A stretch of DNA of 64,000 nt from Burhinus oedicnemus (GCA_008921705.1 VFFE01005989.1:14301-78300); one strand, 5' to 3'. Counted from the first letter of the stretch, positions 30,701 through 46,163 are shown. A program made the numbers and translations. The notes: generated by a model not told the origin, from the letters alone.

Positions 30701-33700
30701 GGTTATAGGAATAAATATTTGCATAGACATAACAAACTGGCAGATTGAAAATGCTAAATAAGTTCAAAACATGCATATTTGCATTACCTTTTTCTTCTGA
30801 AATAAAAGGGTAATAATACTGTTGAAATGGGTTATCTCCTTGATTAAGTCTTAATTCAGAAAATCCTCGCTGGTATTCATCTCCCTGCTTTGCCTGGATG
30901 TTTCGATCAACTGCAGGACAGCTTTGAAAGACTCTCGCTTTGAAGCCTGGAGTTTATTTCTGGATCACCCCATGATCAGCGAATACAAGCCAAAATATAA
31001 GTTGTTCTGAATCTCAGATTTCCTGTTTGAAGATGCACGGCAGAAACTTTTATCCATCCTAAAGTTCTTCTTTGTTGCATTATCTGAAGAACTTCACTTC
31101 ATCAAGCATCCTGTAGCTAAATGACACAAAGTTGACCTTTCTATTACATCATTATTTATTGTCCCTGACAAGAAGACCATATATGGACATGTTTCTGGAA
31201 CCTAAAGGGGAAAAAAAAAAAAATTGCCGTATAATTTTGAAGTAAAATATGTTGTCCTGGAGAGTTTTATTTACTTGGGGAGAAGGGAGCTCATTTTACT
31301 TTTCTTTTAGCTGCTGCTTGTTAAACAAAACAGGCAAACATTACGTGGGTATTATTTATTGATGTTTTAGAGAAGTTTGTATATTTTTAAGGCTCCAAGT
31401 TTGAGACTTCAGGGTCCCAAAAGATGACAAAAGCAGCTGTGAACTTGTTCCAAGTAGTATTTTTAAGAGCTTACTACCGAAAAAGAACTGCTCTGGTACC
31501 ACAGAAATGTGAAGGACAGACCCTCTCTCAGACTCCTCAAGGCCATTCATGTGAAATGGTAGCCCTCTTCCCCACATCTGGCAGAGGGCAAGCTGGCCAA
31601 GGGAGAGATAGCACTGATCCAGGGATGAGCTAGAAGAAAACAGTCAGGCACATACAGGAGAATTTTCACTGTTGGATTAGTTGGAACACGGGGTTGTTTG
31701 GGAAGGTTTCTATGTATTTGTCCAGCTAATACAATGAATGAAGGGAAACAGTATCATACAGAATCACAATGGTACCTGTGCTTTTTCCTTCAGCTCCTGC
31801 TTCACCGATTCCCATGGCAGAACATTGCATATAAAGAGGATAAAGGCAAGATTGCTATGGGTCTGGTTTCCTTTCCAAGTACCTTATTGAGCCTCAGGCT
31901 AGCTGTACTCACCCTGTCAGTGCATAAACACCCCCTGTCTAAGGCTTAACAACAGCAATCTTAAAGGGAACGAATTGAACAAGATCGTATCATCCGCTAA
32001 TAGGTGATCCCTTCCAACTCACCTGCTTGGCTTTTCAGGTCTTTCAGGACCAGCATCATTCCTTCTCCATGCTTGCTCCTCCATCCAACTTGCTCCAGCA
32101 TGACAGGATGGCCAGTACATGACACCTCCACCTTCGCTGCTGCCCGCAAAACCATCTGTCCCTCACAACTAGAGCTAGGCCTGTTGTTTTGTCCAAAGTT
32201 AAGAACATTCAGAAGCTACTGTGGCAGGCAAAGGAGCCCTGGATGTCATCACCAAGAGGGTATGAAACTCTTATGCCCTTGAAAACAGATCAGCCATCCC
32301 TCCATGACTTCTAAACAACATCCAGCACTTTTTTTCCTGATATTACTTTAAGATTGTAAGAGCCTTGGCTTAAAACCAAGAGTGAATATCTCCCACATTT
32401 AACACTTCTGCTTGCCTTTTGGCAGTCTCACTGGGTCCACACCCTTGGCACTTTTATGGTCGGCTTGATGTCCCACTGAACTCAAGGAAAAATATTTTGA
32501 TGCAGATTCATGTTTGGCAGAGGCAAGGGTGCCTACGTCTTCCAGGATGCTCTGCTCTATAAGATGATGGGGCTGAAGGTCCCATCAGCTATGAACGTTG
32601 CAGGTGGTTCCCTGTGCCATTCACACCAAGCACACTGCAATTCCCTTCCCTCCCACGTTCCTAGGTTTCCTTGCAAAGCCCCGTGCATCCTTTTGGTGTA
32701 TTTGGAGCTCCTATGAACGCTGCTGCACCGTTTTCCACTAAGTGTGCAGGATTCTGCTTCAGAAGATCTATTTTCAGATACCACTAACTCTCTCTTTTGT
32801 CTTGAGTAAATCATTTAACTCCTCTGTGTCTCATTTTCTACACTAGTGAAGTGGAAATAATCAAACGCATTAACTTTAGAGAAGAGTCCAAAATTCCTTG
32901 CAGATGGGAAGCCAACAAGACTACTTATATGGATAGAGATTGCCGAATAAGACCTTATTTAATTAATATCTGTGAAAACTTTGGTATCCACAGAGGAAGA
33001 CCTCATAGAAGTTTGAAATATTAATTACAGAAATATTACTGTACAAGAATGAAATCATACATTTGGGAATTGATTTTTTGCAATAAAAAAATGTTGTGGT
33101 TTTATTACAACACATCCAAAGCATAATAATAACAAACATTATGATTTATTAGCATTGCATCAGATTTGTTAATATTTCCCCTGGGGCATGCACAGCTTAA
33201 CCCTAAGACATTCCAAGAGATTACAAAATGTCACCTGTAAAAATAAATACATAAATTTATGCCATTTTCCGGGACAGATTTCAAACTCAAAGACTGCATA
33301 TGAGATCTGTTTGCTTTCTCTTTAAATAGAAAATGATGGAAATAGCTGACTCGTGCTGATGGGGGAGTCAGCTAGGGTCTCACAAACAGGGCACAATAAA
33401 AGAGATTTTAATCTAAGAGAAGACAAAGAAGGGTGACCACACGAAAATACTAAATGGTGAAATAAACAGCAAGATTTGCTTTATTTTTCATGTTTCATCA
33501 GAATAGCAAGCAGAAGTCAGATTAGGAAAGCACATTTAACATTTCCTTAAGTTTTGGGTTTGTTCAGAGTCTCTATTTCCATTAGATGAATTAAGTAGCC
33601 CTTCAGCTCTACTAGGTGCTGTTTTAAGACAAAACCGAATCAGGCAACTGAGGCTGGTGAAAAAGCAAAGTTCATTTGTGCATCCTGGTAGACTGATGAG

Positions 33701-36700
33701 CTTGTAACAGACTCGTTCTGTGTGCAGAGCTGCCATAGATGTGCCAAAACATGATGAAACGCAGGTGAGAATGGACATTACCACAAGCTGTATTCTCGTC
33801 CATAGCCTATAACTACCAACGGCGAATAACTCTACTGCACCCCAACACTTGGGTCATGGGTGGCTGTTTTGAAAGAAAGAAAATACCAATTAGTTGTGAC
33901 AGTAACAGTCCCTGGACAGAAAATGCTCGTAATACTTTGCCACAGAAGAGCACACTGCTTTCTGCACCAATTACCTGGAACTGTTCCCTTGTTACTTATA
34001 TCTTGTCTGAACTTTTCTACTGTAGGAAGGCAGCAAGATGTTTTGGGTGGCATATTACACTGAGAGCACAGACCTAGGGCACGCATCTCTGTACGTTTTG
34101 CAATCATATTCCAGTGAGCAGAGCTTTGCATTCAGTGTCGCCATGCCGTGCTTCCATCAGACACTCCCGAAGATTAAATGCAAACACCAGAACCAAAAGC
34201 AAACCCTTCCGTGCGTCCTGCTATACAACCTACGTTCAAATAATGAGAAGACAGAAACTCCCACAGGGGAAGAGGTTTTCAACTTCCTTTGCAAGAACTA
34301 GTGATTGCTTTGGCCGCAGCACCCTGGGAGAGGCAAAGAGCCAGAGGCACTTGTATGGGAAAAGGTGCAGGGTGTCACACGTGCCCAGGGAATACAATAC
34401 ACGTTACTTCTTGTTGACTCTGCTGCCTAAATACTTCTGTGCTGCAAAGAAGTAGGTGTTTTGAGATCATTCTACTTGGAACACAATTCCCCTTTCTGGA
34501 GGAATTAATCCCACGCGAAGGGCTCCTGACTCACACCCCTGAGTCGGAGTGGACTTCTGCTCCATCTACAACTTCCACCTCTGCACAGTGGCTCCTCACA
34601 GAAAATTTTTACAAAAAAAGTGGAGTCTTCACTTTTCTGGAAATATGACATGAGCACAAAGGGGAACACCCAGCGTCCGGCGTCCTGAGCCCCATTTCAG
34701 GTATCTGATGACTCTGCCAGTGAGCTTCGGAAGAGCGTACAGCTACCGCAGTCACTGCTTCTCTGCAAATGTCATCGTAAGGTCACATCCACCGGCTCAA
34801 ACTGAAAGAGGAATCAGTCAGAGGGAACACGAAATGCTAATACGAAGCGAACACAACCCAAAGACTGCATAAACAAATACATGTTCCTTGGAGGAAGAGG
34901 GAAAGCATAAACATTATCTTAGTCACTCTTTGCTGTGCAAATATCATTTATCTTATGTTATAATGTATGTTAGTAAGAATTCTAATGAAAGACTTGTCTT
35001 TTTCGTGACCTTTACAAAATCCACAAAATTCAGAGGTGTTGCTGCAACCTCATTGCTCCGAGGCTCTTGCAGAGGAGCAGGAGGATGAGAATGGCAGCAA
35101 GAGACACAAGCTGCCGTGAATAGCAAAGGTCCTGGGAAAAAAAGCGACCCCAAAACAGCAATGACGGAAAAATGAAATCAGTTTTGATGGGAAACAGCCT
35201 TTCCACAGTTTTTTTAAAACAGACTTTGGAAATATACAATGGGTGTTTACCTCTCCATTTGATCCTTTAGGCTAGTTTATGAACAAAGTCTCTTTTGATG
35301 CATTTCTCTGGTACCTCTAATTCCTTTAAGACCCATTTGTTTCTAACTGTTGTGCTTGCTGTATGCATTGCTCTCCTTCCCTTCCCTCAATGACATGAGA
35401 ACAACAGGCTGTCTAGATATGGATCCGTATTTTTCTTTCCTATTGCCACAGATAAACAGCCCTCAAAAACCAAAAGATGCCCCTGCCTAAATTCAGCAGC
35501 TTGGAGAAATGTCCATAACTTTGAGCACAATGGAGTTCAAGGAATTATGACTTTCCATATGCTTGGTGTTAAACTAAGGCTATCAGGTGCTACCGGAGTG
35601 GCAAGGCAGAGCAGGACCCTCCTGTGCACAGCCCCAGGGAGAAGCAGGTGATTTCGGTTCCTGAGAGTTGGGCTCCAGCCTGGCTTGGGATGAATGCTGA
35701 AGGTGGCTTCCGGCCACCCCAACTGGCAGTGGGTTTGCTGCCATGGGGCTCAGAAACTCAAAGCAGGGGAACAAGCTGTCATCCACATTGACTCCTGCCG
35801 TGCTGCGCTGGCCTGCTCCCCCTGATGGGATGGCCAGGACTGGGACATCCTCGGTTGCTGTGCAGACAAGAGCAGGAAAAGAGGCAGAATAGACTGTGCT
35901 AAAGGACACTGTACCATCATCTCTATTTGCTCAGTGCTGTTTTAGTTGTGAAGTCAAATTCATATGTAATAAATACAATATCTGAAGCCCTGATCAAATG
36001 AACAGTCCTTTATACTGCCACTGAGAAAGCTTCCTTGTCCTGCACTGACTGCTTTGAGCATGCATGAGAGAGCACCAGAGCTTTATGTCTCCTTTAAGTT
36101 CAAATCACAATGCAACAGGTTTGTTTTGCAGGGCTGACATTTAATTATTTGCCCTACATCTCTCAGGTTAAATTTAGGGCTAAATTTAGGACAAGTGTCT
36201 GGACAGAATGTCATGTGACACCAGTGTGTATCTGTTCCACAGCATGCCATACGAACGTGTAACGTTCCACTTGGTTAAAAATAACCGTACACTTACCTAA
36301 TTCAGCAGGCTTCTGGACTCTATCTGCTGAGCTGGTAAGCAGACAGCGCAATAATAAGAGTCACAAGTACACTGAGCGAAGAGATATCACTAAAAGCAAG
36401 AAGACAGAAAAACAAAAAATATCTTTTTCTGTATTTGTTCTCTCTTTTTTTGTATCAAGTAGTAATTACTGTCCCATAGTAATTTATGAATGGCAGTCTA
36501 GACTATCTTAAAAAAGGGTGTGAACAGGTAAATCAGAGTTGAATTGTGAAAAGAATTGTAGAGTTTTTTTTCCACCAAAGTGAGAGATCTCTGGTTTCTC
36601 AAGAGCAGAGTTAAATGGCTGTTAAAACTCCCACCCCGAGCCTGGAAGAGGACAGATTCTTTCACAGTAAAGAAGTAGCTTGCTACATACGTGGTTTCCT

Positions 36701-39371
36701 CAGCTACAACAGGGCTAGATGACACCAGTCAGCATGGCTGAAGCAGGGAGACCCAAATCTCCAAACTAAGCATCATTAGCTTCCTGAGCTGTGTTTGGAG
36801 ATCAGAGCCCCAGGGAAAACCTGAGTGCAGGAAAAAAAACCTGTCATACAAGTGTCAAAACCACAAAGTGAGATGGAAAATCTGTTTGACACCTTTACGG
36901 GTAAGATGAGAACAAGCATGACAGCACAGATGAAGGCTGGAGTAAAGAGCTGAACTTCGGCCAAGCTGCCTTGATGTTACTGAGAGCTGTAACGATAAAC
37001 AGGATGTATTTTCTCCGTTTGAGCTGCTGTCGTGCTTCTGTCCTTTGGCATTTATCTAGGCCCACCTTGCTGGTAAGGAGAGGTTAGGGTGTTTTCACCA
37101 GCCCTTGGATGGAGGGGCTGTCAGCGGTCCAGCCACGTGTGGGTGGTGGCCATCAATGTCGAGCTCTCCTCCGGTGTGAGGAGCTGTCAGCCTCCACGGC
37201 TCCTTGCTGTGGAAATGTCCTCATAGGTCCCTACCTGGTGCACAAGGTCCCTGTCCACCCGTGTCCCTGGAGCTACAGCCTGGCAGAGGGAGGGTCACCG
37301 GGATGAGACAGAAAATGCTGAATGCTGCTGGCCATCAAACAGAGGGGCCACCAGCTGTAATGCGCAAATCGGCTTGTTACCACCGAGAGCGCCAGGGCAG
37401 CGTGCGGTGCTGCTGAGCAAGCACTGGGGGAGTGCGGGGAACCCACGCTCCTGTGGCAGCTGAGCAGGGAGAGGGTTTTGTTTCAAGGCATTAGAAATGG
37501 GATACAAACAGCTCCCTGGGTCACTAGGGCAAAGCTGGTCCAGCCCGAATGCAGGAGGCTGATGCCTGGCAGTTGCCCAGTAGGTGATGGGAGCGCGTGC
37601 AGGCTCAGTTCGGGTGTAGGAGCAGGATAATCGACCACGTCATGGGCTACAGCAGGCACTGCCCAGTCTCCTCAGCCAAAAAACTCTCACCCTTGGGTGG
37701 GACAGTCTCTTGGGACCAAAGCAAGGCGCGTTACTGTGGCAGCGTAGGGAAATCTGTCCATCCGCTTTGCCCTTGCTCTCCAGATAGCAAAGCGCTTTCC
37801 TATCAGCACAGTGACTTTCAAAAGTGCTTAAATCATCTTTACCATTTTTTCCTCTAATGAGCAATTTCCTTTTGACCCGCAGTTGTGAGACAAGTTTAGA
37901 CATCTTAAGCTACTCACACTATATATGAGTGTAGGTGGACCCATGGAGAGTCTCAAAGATATTTTTATTGAAATGCTGCAAAGACTGAGTCATTTCTTGG
38001 TTGGCACATTCTGTTTTTCATGAAAATGGTTTTGCTTTCTGTGCTGCAACTGTACATCACGTCTGTCACGTTAGTTGTGGTCACAGCTACATAACATGGA
38101 TTAATCTCTGATTTAATCTTATTTTCTGTTGTTCAGTACCTAAAAATCAATCGGGCCAGTGGTCAGCTTAGACCCCATTGGCTGACTCTGACAGTGGTCG
38201 TTTAGTAGCATTTGCAAGAAACTTCTGGCAGGATACGTTGTTCCCCTCAGAGACATCCTGCCAGCTTATAAAGACTGGTTTAAATCTTCAAAACTTGGCA
38301 CTTCACAACCTTTCCAAATATTTTTCTGATTATTTACTTACAACAGTCTCATTTTCATGTAACGCTGAACGCAAATTTGAATCTTGCTAAATTCTTTATC
38401 TCCATGACATTCTGAAGCAATGAGTCCAAGAGCCCCAAATAGCACATTTTCATGGCTGTTGCTGTCAAACTTCTGACAGCCTCTTGCTGTGTACCAGCAG
38501 AGACCCACATGTGGCTTTGAACACCAGGAGCAGGGACCTCCATCCCTGACAGATGCTGGCACTGTGAGCCGGCACCAGGGGAAAGCAAGGCTGCACGCAC
38601 CAACCCAGCTTTTCACACACTGAGTCCCACGGAAATGACACTGGGGCACGCTGCGAACGCCGAGTTCAAGTTGCACAGGAAACTGTGGCTAGCTTTAAAA
38701 CATAGTCAAAGGAAAAACAAAAAGATGCCAAACCCCACACATGCACCAAGACTTCACTTTTTCAGGCAGCGGCTCCTGATGAACTTGCCAGCAGACTCGC
38801 TGGGGCAGCCTGTCCAGCACATGGCACCAGCAGAGCTTTAGACACGTTCGTGTCTGGCAAGACCCAAAACACTCCTATCACAAAAAAAGTGATTGGTAGT
38901 GTAAATTTTCACCAGTGTTATGAAATGTCTCTGGCTATTAGTTCACTGCTCAGGATGGAGTGTTTCATAATAATTTTATTAATACATTTTATCTTTTTTT
39001 TAAAAAAGTCGGGGAGGAGCGAAAGATTTGCCAGGAACCATAGGAGTAATTGGAGGGGGCTGTCCTCATCACTGATCTTTGTAACCACATTCCATACTAC
39101 ATGTTTGGCCTCAGGATCAGTTTGTTTCTGCTCTACGTCACACCTGCATAAGAAAGCACGGGAACCCGTATTTGTTTAGTGGCATGCCCAGGTGTATTGG
39201 TTCAGTACCAGAGAAGCTGATGGAGTCACACTGGAGTAAGTGAGGACAAAGCCGTCAGTCAAAACCCACTGAGGTCTCATAACACACTGACCCCCCCTGT
39301 CATGCAAAACACACGTGAATAAGCACTCACTCTCTCACTTCGCGTGTATATGTGCATGTGTACAGACACAC
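24743..39371. other. Upstream flank of ASB2 and intergenic DNA
   Basis: No protein-coding exon was recognised. The stretch 25.7-26.1 kb is GC-rich but poor in CG dinucleotides, so it is not an obvious CpG island; it yields overlapping chance ORFs on both strands. A minus-strand TATAAAAAG lies near 25696-25704, about 1 kb upstream of the beta ATG, too far to assign. A palindromic repeat sits at 28938-29015. The remainder is unremarkable. Confidence 0.6.
28938..29015. mobile_element. Old palindromic MITE-like element
   Basis: AGGGCCCGATC at 28938-28948 is answered by GATCGGGCCT at 29006-29015, an inverted terminal repeat around about 57 bp. The terminal sequence resembles GGGCC-GATCCTGC-type palindromic repeats that I recall from reptile and bird genomes. 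I cannot name the family. Flanking 8-mers (GTCCACAT and GTGCCATG) are only loosely alike, so no target duplication is proven. Confidence 0.5.
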
Positions 39372-39853
39372 AGTTCAAGAAAGACAAGGAACTGCTGGAG
39401 AGAGCCCAGCAGAGGGCTACGAAGATGATCAAGGGACTGGAGCACCTCTCTTGTGAGGAAAGGCTGGGAGACCTGGGCCTGTTTAGCCTGGAGAAGAGAA
39501 GACTGAGAGGGGATCTCATCAATGCTTATCAATATCTGAAGGGTGGGTGTCAAGAGGATGGGACCAGACTCTTTTCAGTGGTGCCCAGTGACAGGACAAA
39601 GGGCAATGGGCACAACCTGGAACACAGAAAATTCCATCTCAACATGAGGAGGAACTTCTTCACTTTGAGGGTGCCAGAACACTGGAACAGGCTGTCCAGA
39701 GAGGTGGTGGAGTCTCCTTCTCTGGAGATACTCAAAATTCGCCTGGATGCATTCCCATGCGACCTGTTTAGGTGAACCTGCTCTGGCTGGGGGGTTGGAC
39801 TAGATGATTTCCAAAGGTCCCTTCCAACCCCTACCGTTCTGTGACCCTGTGAT
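39372..39853 (+). mobile_element. CR1 LINE, 5'-truncated 3' end
   Basis: The plus-strand frame from about 39372 reads [20 protein letters not shown], then [20 protein letters not shown] and [20 protein letters not shown], all typical of the CR1 ORF2 C-terminus. The 3' tail ends with CCGTTCTGTGACCCTGTGA. It belongs to a different subfamily from the two copies inside ASB2 ([15 protein letters not shown] instead of [15 protein letters not shown]). Inactive fragment. Confidence 0.93.
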
Positions 39854-42800
39854 ATCTTACTGGAAATCTGGTGTACTTGGATGAAGAGGGTGAAGTCCTT
39901 TACCTGAAATATCCATTACAGGTACAAATTAGTGTGGCAAGAGAGTAGCTGGGGAAAATATTGCCAAAGGTGCAAGCTTTCTCCAGCTTTCTTCCAATAA
40001 AGTGTTCCTTCATATAGCTAAAACTCTACTTCCAGATGCTTCCATCCATCCTTAAGTTCTTCATTGTATGCTGCAAAATTGACAGATGAGACCAGGGAAT
40101 GCAGTCTTTTGCATTTATTTATATAAAGAACGAGCAGATCTTTAGCTACTAGAAATCACTATATCCCTGTTTATTTTAGTGGAACTGTACTTACTTTTTT
40201 CCAAAGAAGGTGCAGCTCAGGCCAAGGGGCACAAGAAGCACTTCGGGGAGAGGCATGTATGGTCCGTCAAGAGATTTTTAAAATTGTGTCTCAGATCTGT
40301 AAAATAATGTGACATGCAAATGGCTTACACTGATTTGCCATATGAAGTTCTCATGACACATTAACACTTTTCCTTTCGGAGCTCCAGAGTGATATCCTAT
40401 GTCTGGTAAGAAAAAAAAAAAGACTTCAGGTTCTTTGGAGATGAGTGAAAAGCTCTCTGCTATTCCCATATGGTTCAGGCTAATTTGCTGAAAACGACAC
40501 TTGCAAAGAGACCTGGAAAGGACCTGGTGACGTGCTTGTGCAGAGAGTCCACCACTCTGCCTGAGCACAGCAGCAATGAAGTATAAAAAATAGGTGTGCA
40601 TTATGCAGATGGTTAGGCTGAATAAGAGCAAGCAGAAAAAAGAGTTTGTCTTAGGAAGTATGTCTTTACCATTTTGGGTGGACAGATCAGAGTTCTGTAC
40701 CGGCTAAGCATCCCCAGGAAAAAAATCGTTATAAAAATAAACAGCACAGTATGCATACTAGCAGAGAACCACAAGAGATTACATAAAAATAAAGCTATGA
40801 TTACATATAACTAAAATGGCATAATCTGGATACAAGCATGGGACTCGGGACCTCTTTTGTTTATTTCGTAGGGGAAAAACACATGTTGCTGTGCAAACAA
40901 AACAAAATACTGCTGAGCGAACTGCAGTTTGAAGGAAGATAAAAAAAGATAAAGTTTGTGCTTCTCTGCATACACTGCAGTAGATATACACACATGCACA
41001 CACAGATGCAAAGATGTGTGTAAAAAAGGACAACACCAAGCAAGTCAAGCAGTGTCTGAAAAATCAAAGAAACCTAACCCTCCAATTCCGTTTGCAGCAT
41101 TTGTATTTTGAAGGTCTCCTGGGAACTGATTATACTGAATTTTTTGCAGTTGATTTTGTAGCTTTCAGGCTGAAGTTTTCCCTGAGGAGTTATGTGTGGC
41201 AAGGAAGGGACATTTGCCCAGATAAGGGTGTCAGCATGACTTGGCAGATCTCTGCATGGTGGCACGCAGAAGAAATATTTGCCAGAGCAAGCCCCGCAGC
41301 TCCCCCCTGCTGAGTGGAGGTTGGCAGGGGATTTGCATCCATATTGAAATTTATATTGCTCCAAATCGTAGTTTGGTATAATTAAAACAAAGGGGATTGG
41401 ACTGCAGGCAGAGGCTGTTAAAAAGTTTTCTCCCCCAACTCGGCTCCCTCCCTTTGCAGGAGAAGTCATCAAAACACATGTGGCTTAGTGCACAGAGCGC
41501 TGCGTGTCGGGAAAGACACAGGTCACCTACTGCGCTCCCAAGTCATCATGAGCGACTGGGGTCCCCAGCAGTCTCACATGAGGCATTTGCTGCAGCTGCA
41601 GAACAGCAAAAGAAAGGTTTTGCTGATCCAGTTGGGTGAACACAGGTAGATGACTTAATTTCAAACCCTGCTATACCCTTGAGTTTAAAAGAATAAAACT
41701 TTATGGGGACCTTGCTGGTTGGAGATTTTCAGAAACAGCAGTGTTTCTAAAGAATTTAGGACAAAAAGGAAGAATGACTGAGTAGTAACTTTCCTGTACG
41801 TGTAAAACAGCTCTATCAGTAAACTCAGTGCTGTGTATTAAAGGGTGGCATCCCAGAAAATAAAAACAAACCGGGATCATGTCAGTAGGCACTGACTGAA
41901 TTTACATCTGTCTTGCAACATAGGGAAGGGAGATTGTAGATGGCAGGGAGATGATTCATCATTGCAAACTCCGAATTTATAGCAGATAATATGGAGTCAA
42001 TAAAAATAATAACAGAGAACACCACCATGCATAATATGACACATATGTGCACAACTGGTTGAGTCAGCCCCAGAAAAGCCTAGGACAGGTCTGAGAAACT
42101 GAGTATGTGCAGCTGCTGCTCACGCGTGAGTCCGTCTAATCTATCCCTCAACTGTAATGTGCCCGTCACTATGAAATCTGTTTACGTACTGCACAGCTCT
42201 GACACATACACGCATTAACCTGCTTTATCTCAATTGCTGCCCAAACCTACTCGCCTAGCTGCCTACAGCTAGCTGACTTGCCCATCGGCCTTCTCAAAAC
42301 GGTGCAAAAGATCCGAGGGGCACAGTTCTTCCCACGTGTGTTGGCAGCATTTCTTTCCAATAGAGTATCTCTTCAAATGAATCAGCAACACGCCAGTCAT
42401 GCCCATTAGTTTTGCACATTTCAAGACCATTCTCTTGCAGCTTGCCCTCAGAGACCTCCAACCCCAGTAATAAAAGACTTTAGACTTCCAAAATTTATAA
42501 CCATAAACAAATCAAATGCATAAGATCACTTAAGACATTTTGAATGCAACTAAATCCTGGAACAGAAGCCTCATTTTTCATCCCATATCTGCCAGGCTTG
42601 TTCTGTGCTCAGTGGCAAATCAGTAGCTGGGGCTGTATCTCATTTTCCCATTTTGTAAAACCTGAGACCAAGTACTTTCTCCAAGACTCCAGCAGTCGTG
42701 TTCACTGAATTAATTTCTGCAGTGGACAAACATTTCATCTGAAAAAAATCCTCAGGAGCTGTTTAGCATCCATCCATACAGAAGGATCCACGCAAGACAC

Positions 42801-45800
42801 CATCACACGCTGAATTATACCCATAAATATATGGCAATCTTGCCTATCAGGATCTGGGCTCGCAGATTTATAAAATTTCAAATCTTCAGAGTTAGACGGA
42901 GTTGATGTTAAACTTAAAAGAGAAGTGCAATATAAAGGCTGTCATGTTGATAATTTCTGGGTTCAGTGTTCCTGTTGGAAAACCCGCCCGCCTCCTGAAC
43001 GCCTTTCTCCATTGTGCAATATGATGCAATGTATTTGCTGCCTGGCCCCTGACTGCAGCACTAAAGTATAATCTTTGTACCAGCTTGCCAAGAAGCTGGA
43101 CAGGTCTGTTTTATATTCCCTCAGTCTGTACTTAGTCCACTTTGTCCTCATAAGGAGCCCTGCCCATATAGATATATATGTTTATAAAAACACCCATTCA
43201 TTTCGTACGCAGAACATTTCAAAGTACCGTCATCTCTGTAAACACTCAGACCAAAACCCTTTGGGCACTGAAAATGCTGATGTCAGAGCAATGAAAGAGA
43301 CTCTTTTCTTTGTCTCAACACAAGCCTTTCTCATCTTTGCTATCGTGCACTACCGAGCAGAGCTGTGTGATTGTTTGCCATGACAATGCACCACATATCA
43401 TTACTATTATCAGCTTTAAGAAGCGTATTAGGAAAAAAAAAATCTCATCGCTGCATGCTGATATTTCTCATACAAAGTCTGATTCCAGAAGGAAATTCTT
43501 GATCTGTTTGTAAACATGCAGTGTAGTCTTTCTTTAAAAAGCAAAGTCTAATAAAATACATCAGATTTCTTGTTACATTTTCATTTAACTTAATATTGAA
43601 CTTAAAAGAAATGTTGAAATAACAAAAATGACTGAAATGACCTTGCTTCATAAAATAAAATTTTCCAAGTAGTGTAATTGCTTTTGAAACCAATCAAGCT
43701 TTATAAAAATCAGAATATTAAACTTCCCCTATCATCAATTCATAAATTTTTAAAGAACATTTCAAACCATCACAGCATTCAGTATGCTGATGACAAATCT
43801 ACTAGAGACAAGGAGATGCATCCTGCCCTCAGCTCTTGTAACTTACCTGATTATGACACCAATGAATACAACCGATTCCGTTTCAATTTATATCAACATC
43901 ATTGAGCTTATAACTTGGCCAAAGAATTAAATAATTGTGTCTCAATAGAAAATCAGTAACTAGAAATATTATCAAAAGAAACCTGACAAAAGTTGTTGTC
44001 TGAACAGTCTTTGCTGGCAAATAAGTAATGCTAATTTTTTTAAAAACGTGTCAATTGAGTAGATTTCTGGCTGATGCAAACACCTTGTCCTGTATTGGTG
44101 GTGTTACCTGCCAGCAGAGAGAGTTCAAGTCTGGAATGACAATAACCAAGGCAACCTACAATTGTGCCCTGCATGGCCTAGATAATAGACAGCATCATCA
44201 GTACCAACATATGGTCAGTCCCTTCCTCTGGTCCCCAGGGGAGGGGAGGAGAAATGGTCACCTCCAACCCTCTCTGAGAGACGAGGGATGGGTCTTGCTC
44301 TCCTTACTCTCATGGCATGGGTGTGAGGCCAGAAACATTGGCACTCCTGCAAGACTTTCAACTTTTTCTGCATATCCTTGGGTGACTCTCTTAACAGCTT
44401 TACACAGAGAAGGTCAGCTATGAACCCTTTTCTAAGGGAAAAATGCCTGCTGAAGCCAAAGGCCATTTCAGCATGTACAGACGAGTGGACACCAAGTAAC
44501 AAATTCATGATTTGGATGATGCTTTGATTGATTTGATTGGCTGTTGTGTATTTTCCCAGGGAAGAGGAGGACAAAGGTGTCACTCACATCCCCATCATCC
44601 GTGAGATCAGACAAATCTCTTTGCCTATTCATGTGTATGTCAGAGAATCTCAGAGAACGACATTCTCTCCTTAAATCAAAGCAAACTCTTAACTCTTAAA
44701 TAACCACTGCCCTCTCAGTGCACAGTGTGTGTGTCAGCCAAGCTCGACCCAGATGTTTCCAGCTATTTGTCTGCAGTCATTTGGATCCAAGTTTGGAAGT
44801 GAGTGCGTGCCACTCTGTTCTTCAGGAAAATTACCGTAGTATGGTGTATCGACAGCTGAGGTGAGGCGGTGTTATGAGTGCAGGCAGCCAAGCATACAGT
44901 AGATTCAAAGTGTCTGCTCAAATATGAGCTGAGCCACATTTTTATACGGGGACTTTCCTCAAAGAAAATCATACATCAAAAATTTATTCATTTTTTTATA
45001 CATACAGCCACCCAAAAGCAGTTATTCATTATGAGAAAAAGGTAACAAATCAGGAATGCAACCAAAGAAGAAAAACATAGTGTGTTAAGGAAATAACTCT
45101 TAGTTCCAAGTCTTCAGCAATAGCATCTGTAGTTATGGGCAACTCCTGTTTGGTTCATGACATGTTTCAAGTCCTACCTCATGTACCTACCTCATGTCCT
45201 ACCTCCTCTGTGCAGAAAGCGGAGCATGCCTTGGCACCTGCCCAGCTCCTTTGCCTGGATTTGTCCTACGTAACTGTAGGCACTGAGTAATGCTCCACAG
45301 TCTCATCACGTTACACCCTCCTGAATCATGAGAGAGAGAGGTGGTACCTCCTTGGGGACTGCAGAGCTTGAGTGGATTGCACTGACCTCTCAGGATGTTT
45401 ATTTTTGTTCATCAGTTTCAGAGTTGGTTAATCTTCTAATTTTGGCACCTCTTTGAAATGCCTAGAGATAACCAGGGTGCCCTCAATTAAAAACCCCACA
45501 CATGGTTACATCTTCTGGAGGTTAGACCCATATCTAGCAAGTTTGTCCCGTGCCAGCCATTTAAATCAACGTGCATCAAAACCAGCATAAATACAGCACT
45601 GAATGAGCCTTGGTCAGTCTGGGCATTTCCCAGCTTGACCCAGCCAGGTCCATGGATGTCAGAGACTCCGAGAGCTGCTGAGACCCACATGGTAGCATCC
45701 CACCAGCCTCACTGGTCATAATGGTGGAAGTACAGCCCAGCCCACCACCGTCCCCTTTGCTGCTGCCTACCTGCACCCCTCATTAAAGTGTCTCTTCCCC

Positions 45801-46163
45801 CTCTATGCTTCTTAGGGGCTGTGGCGGGATGGGACCCTGGGTCATGATGGCTCCTCACATGGCCTGAGGAAGTCTCATGGTTTATTTTGACAAAATGAGA
45901 ACTTCTTAGAACTGTCACACTCCTGTTCTGTTTTGAGGTCACCACATAAAGTGTGTGCCTGTACTGTGAGAGTGAAGAGGTGGAACTTGAGATTTTGGCC
46001 AGCTTTACGACAAAGAGTTATTGTACTCTGACCTGGCTTTACGCAAGCGCAAAGGGATTTGCTGCGTGCCTTTACTGACCTGCAAAGCCAGTTCTGTTGG
46101 TAGGCCCCCAGCAAGACACTGGAAAATAGTGCAAACAGGCTCCAGAAGATTCCGCTTCTAAAG
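39854..46163. other. Intergenic DNA
   Basis: AT-rich DNA with short ORFs only. I looked here for 5' exons of the decayed coiled-coil gene that begins at 46164 and could not identify one. No RNA gene or transposon was recognised. Confidence 0.55.
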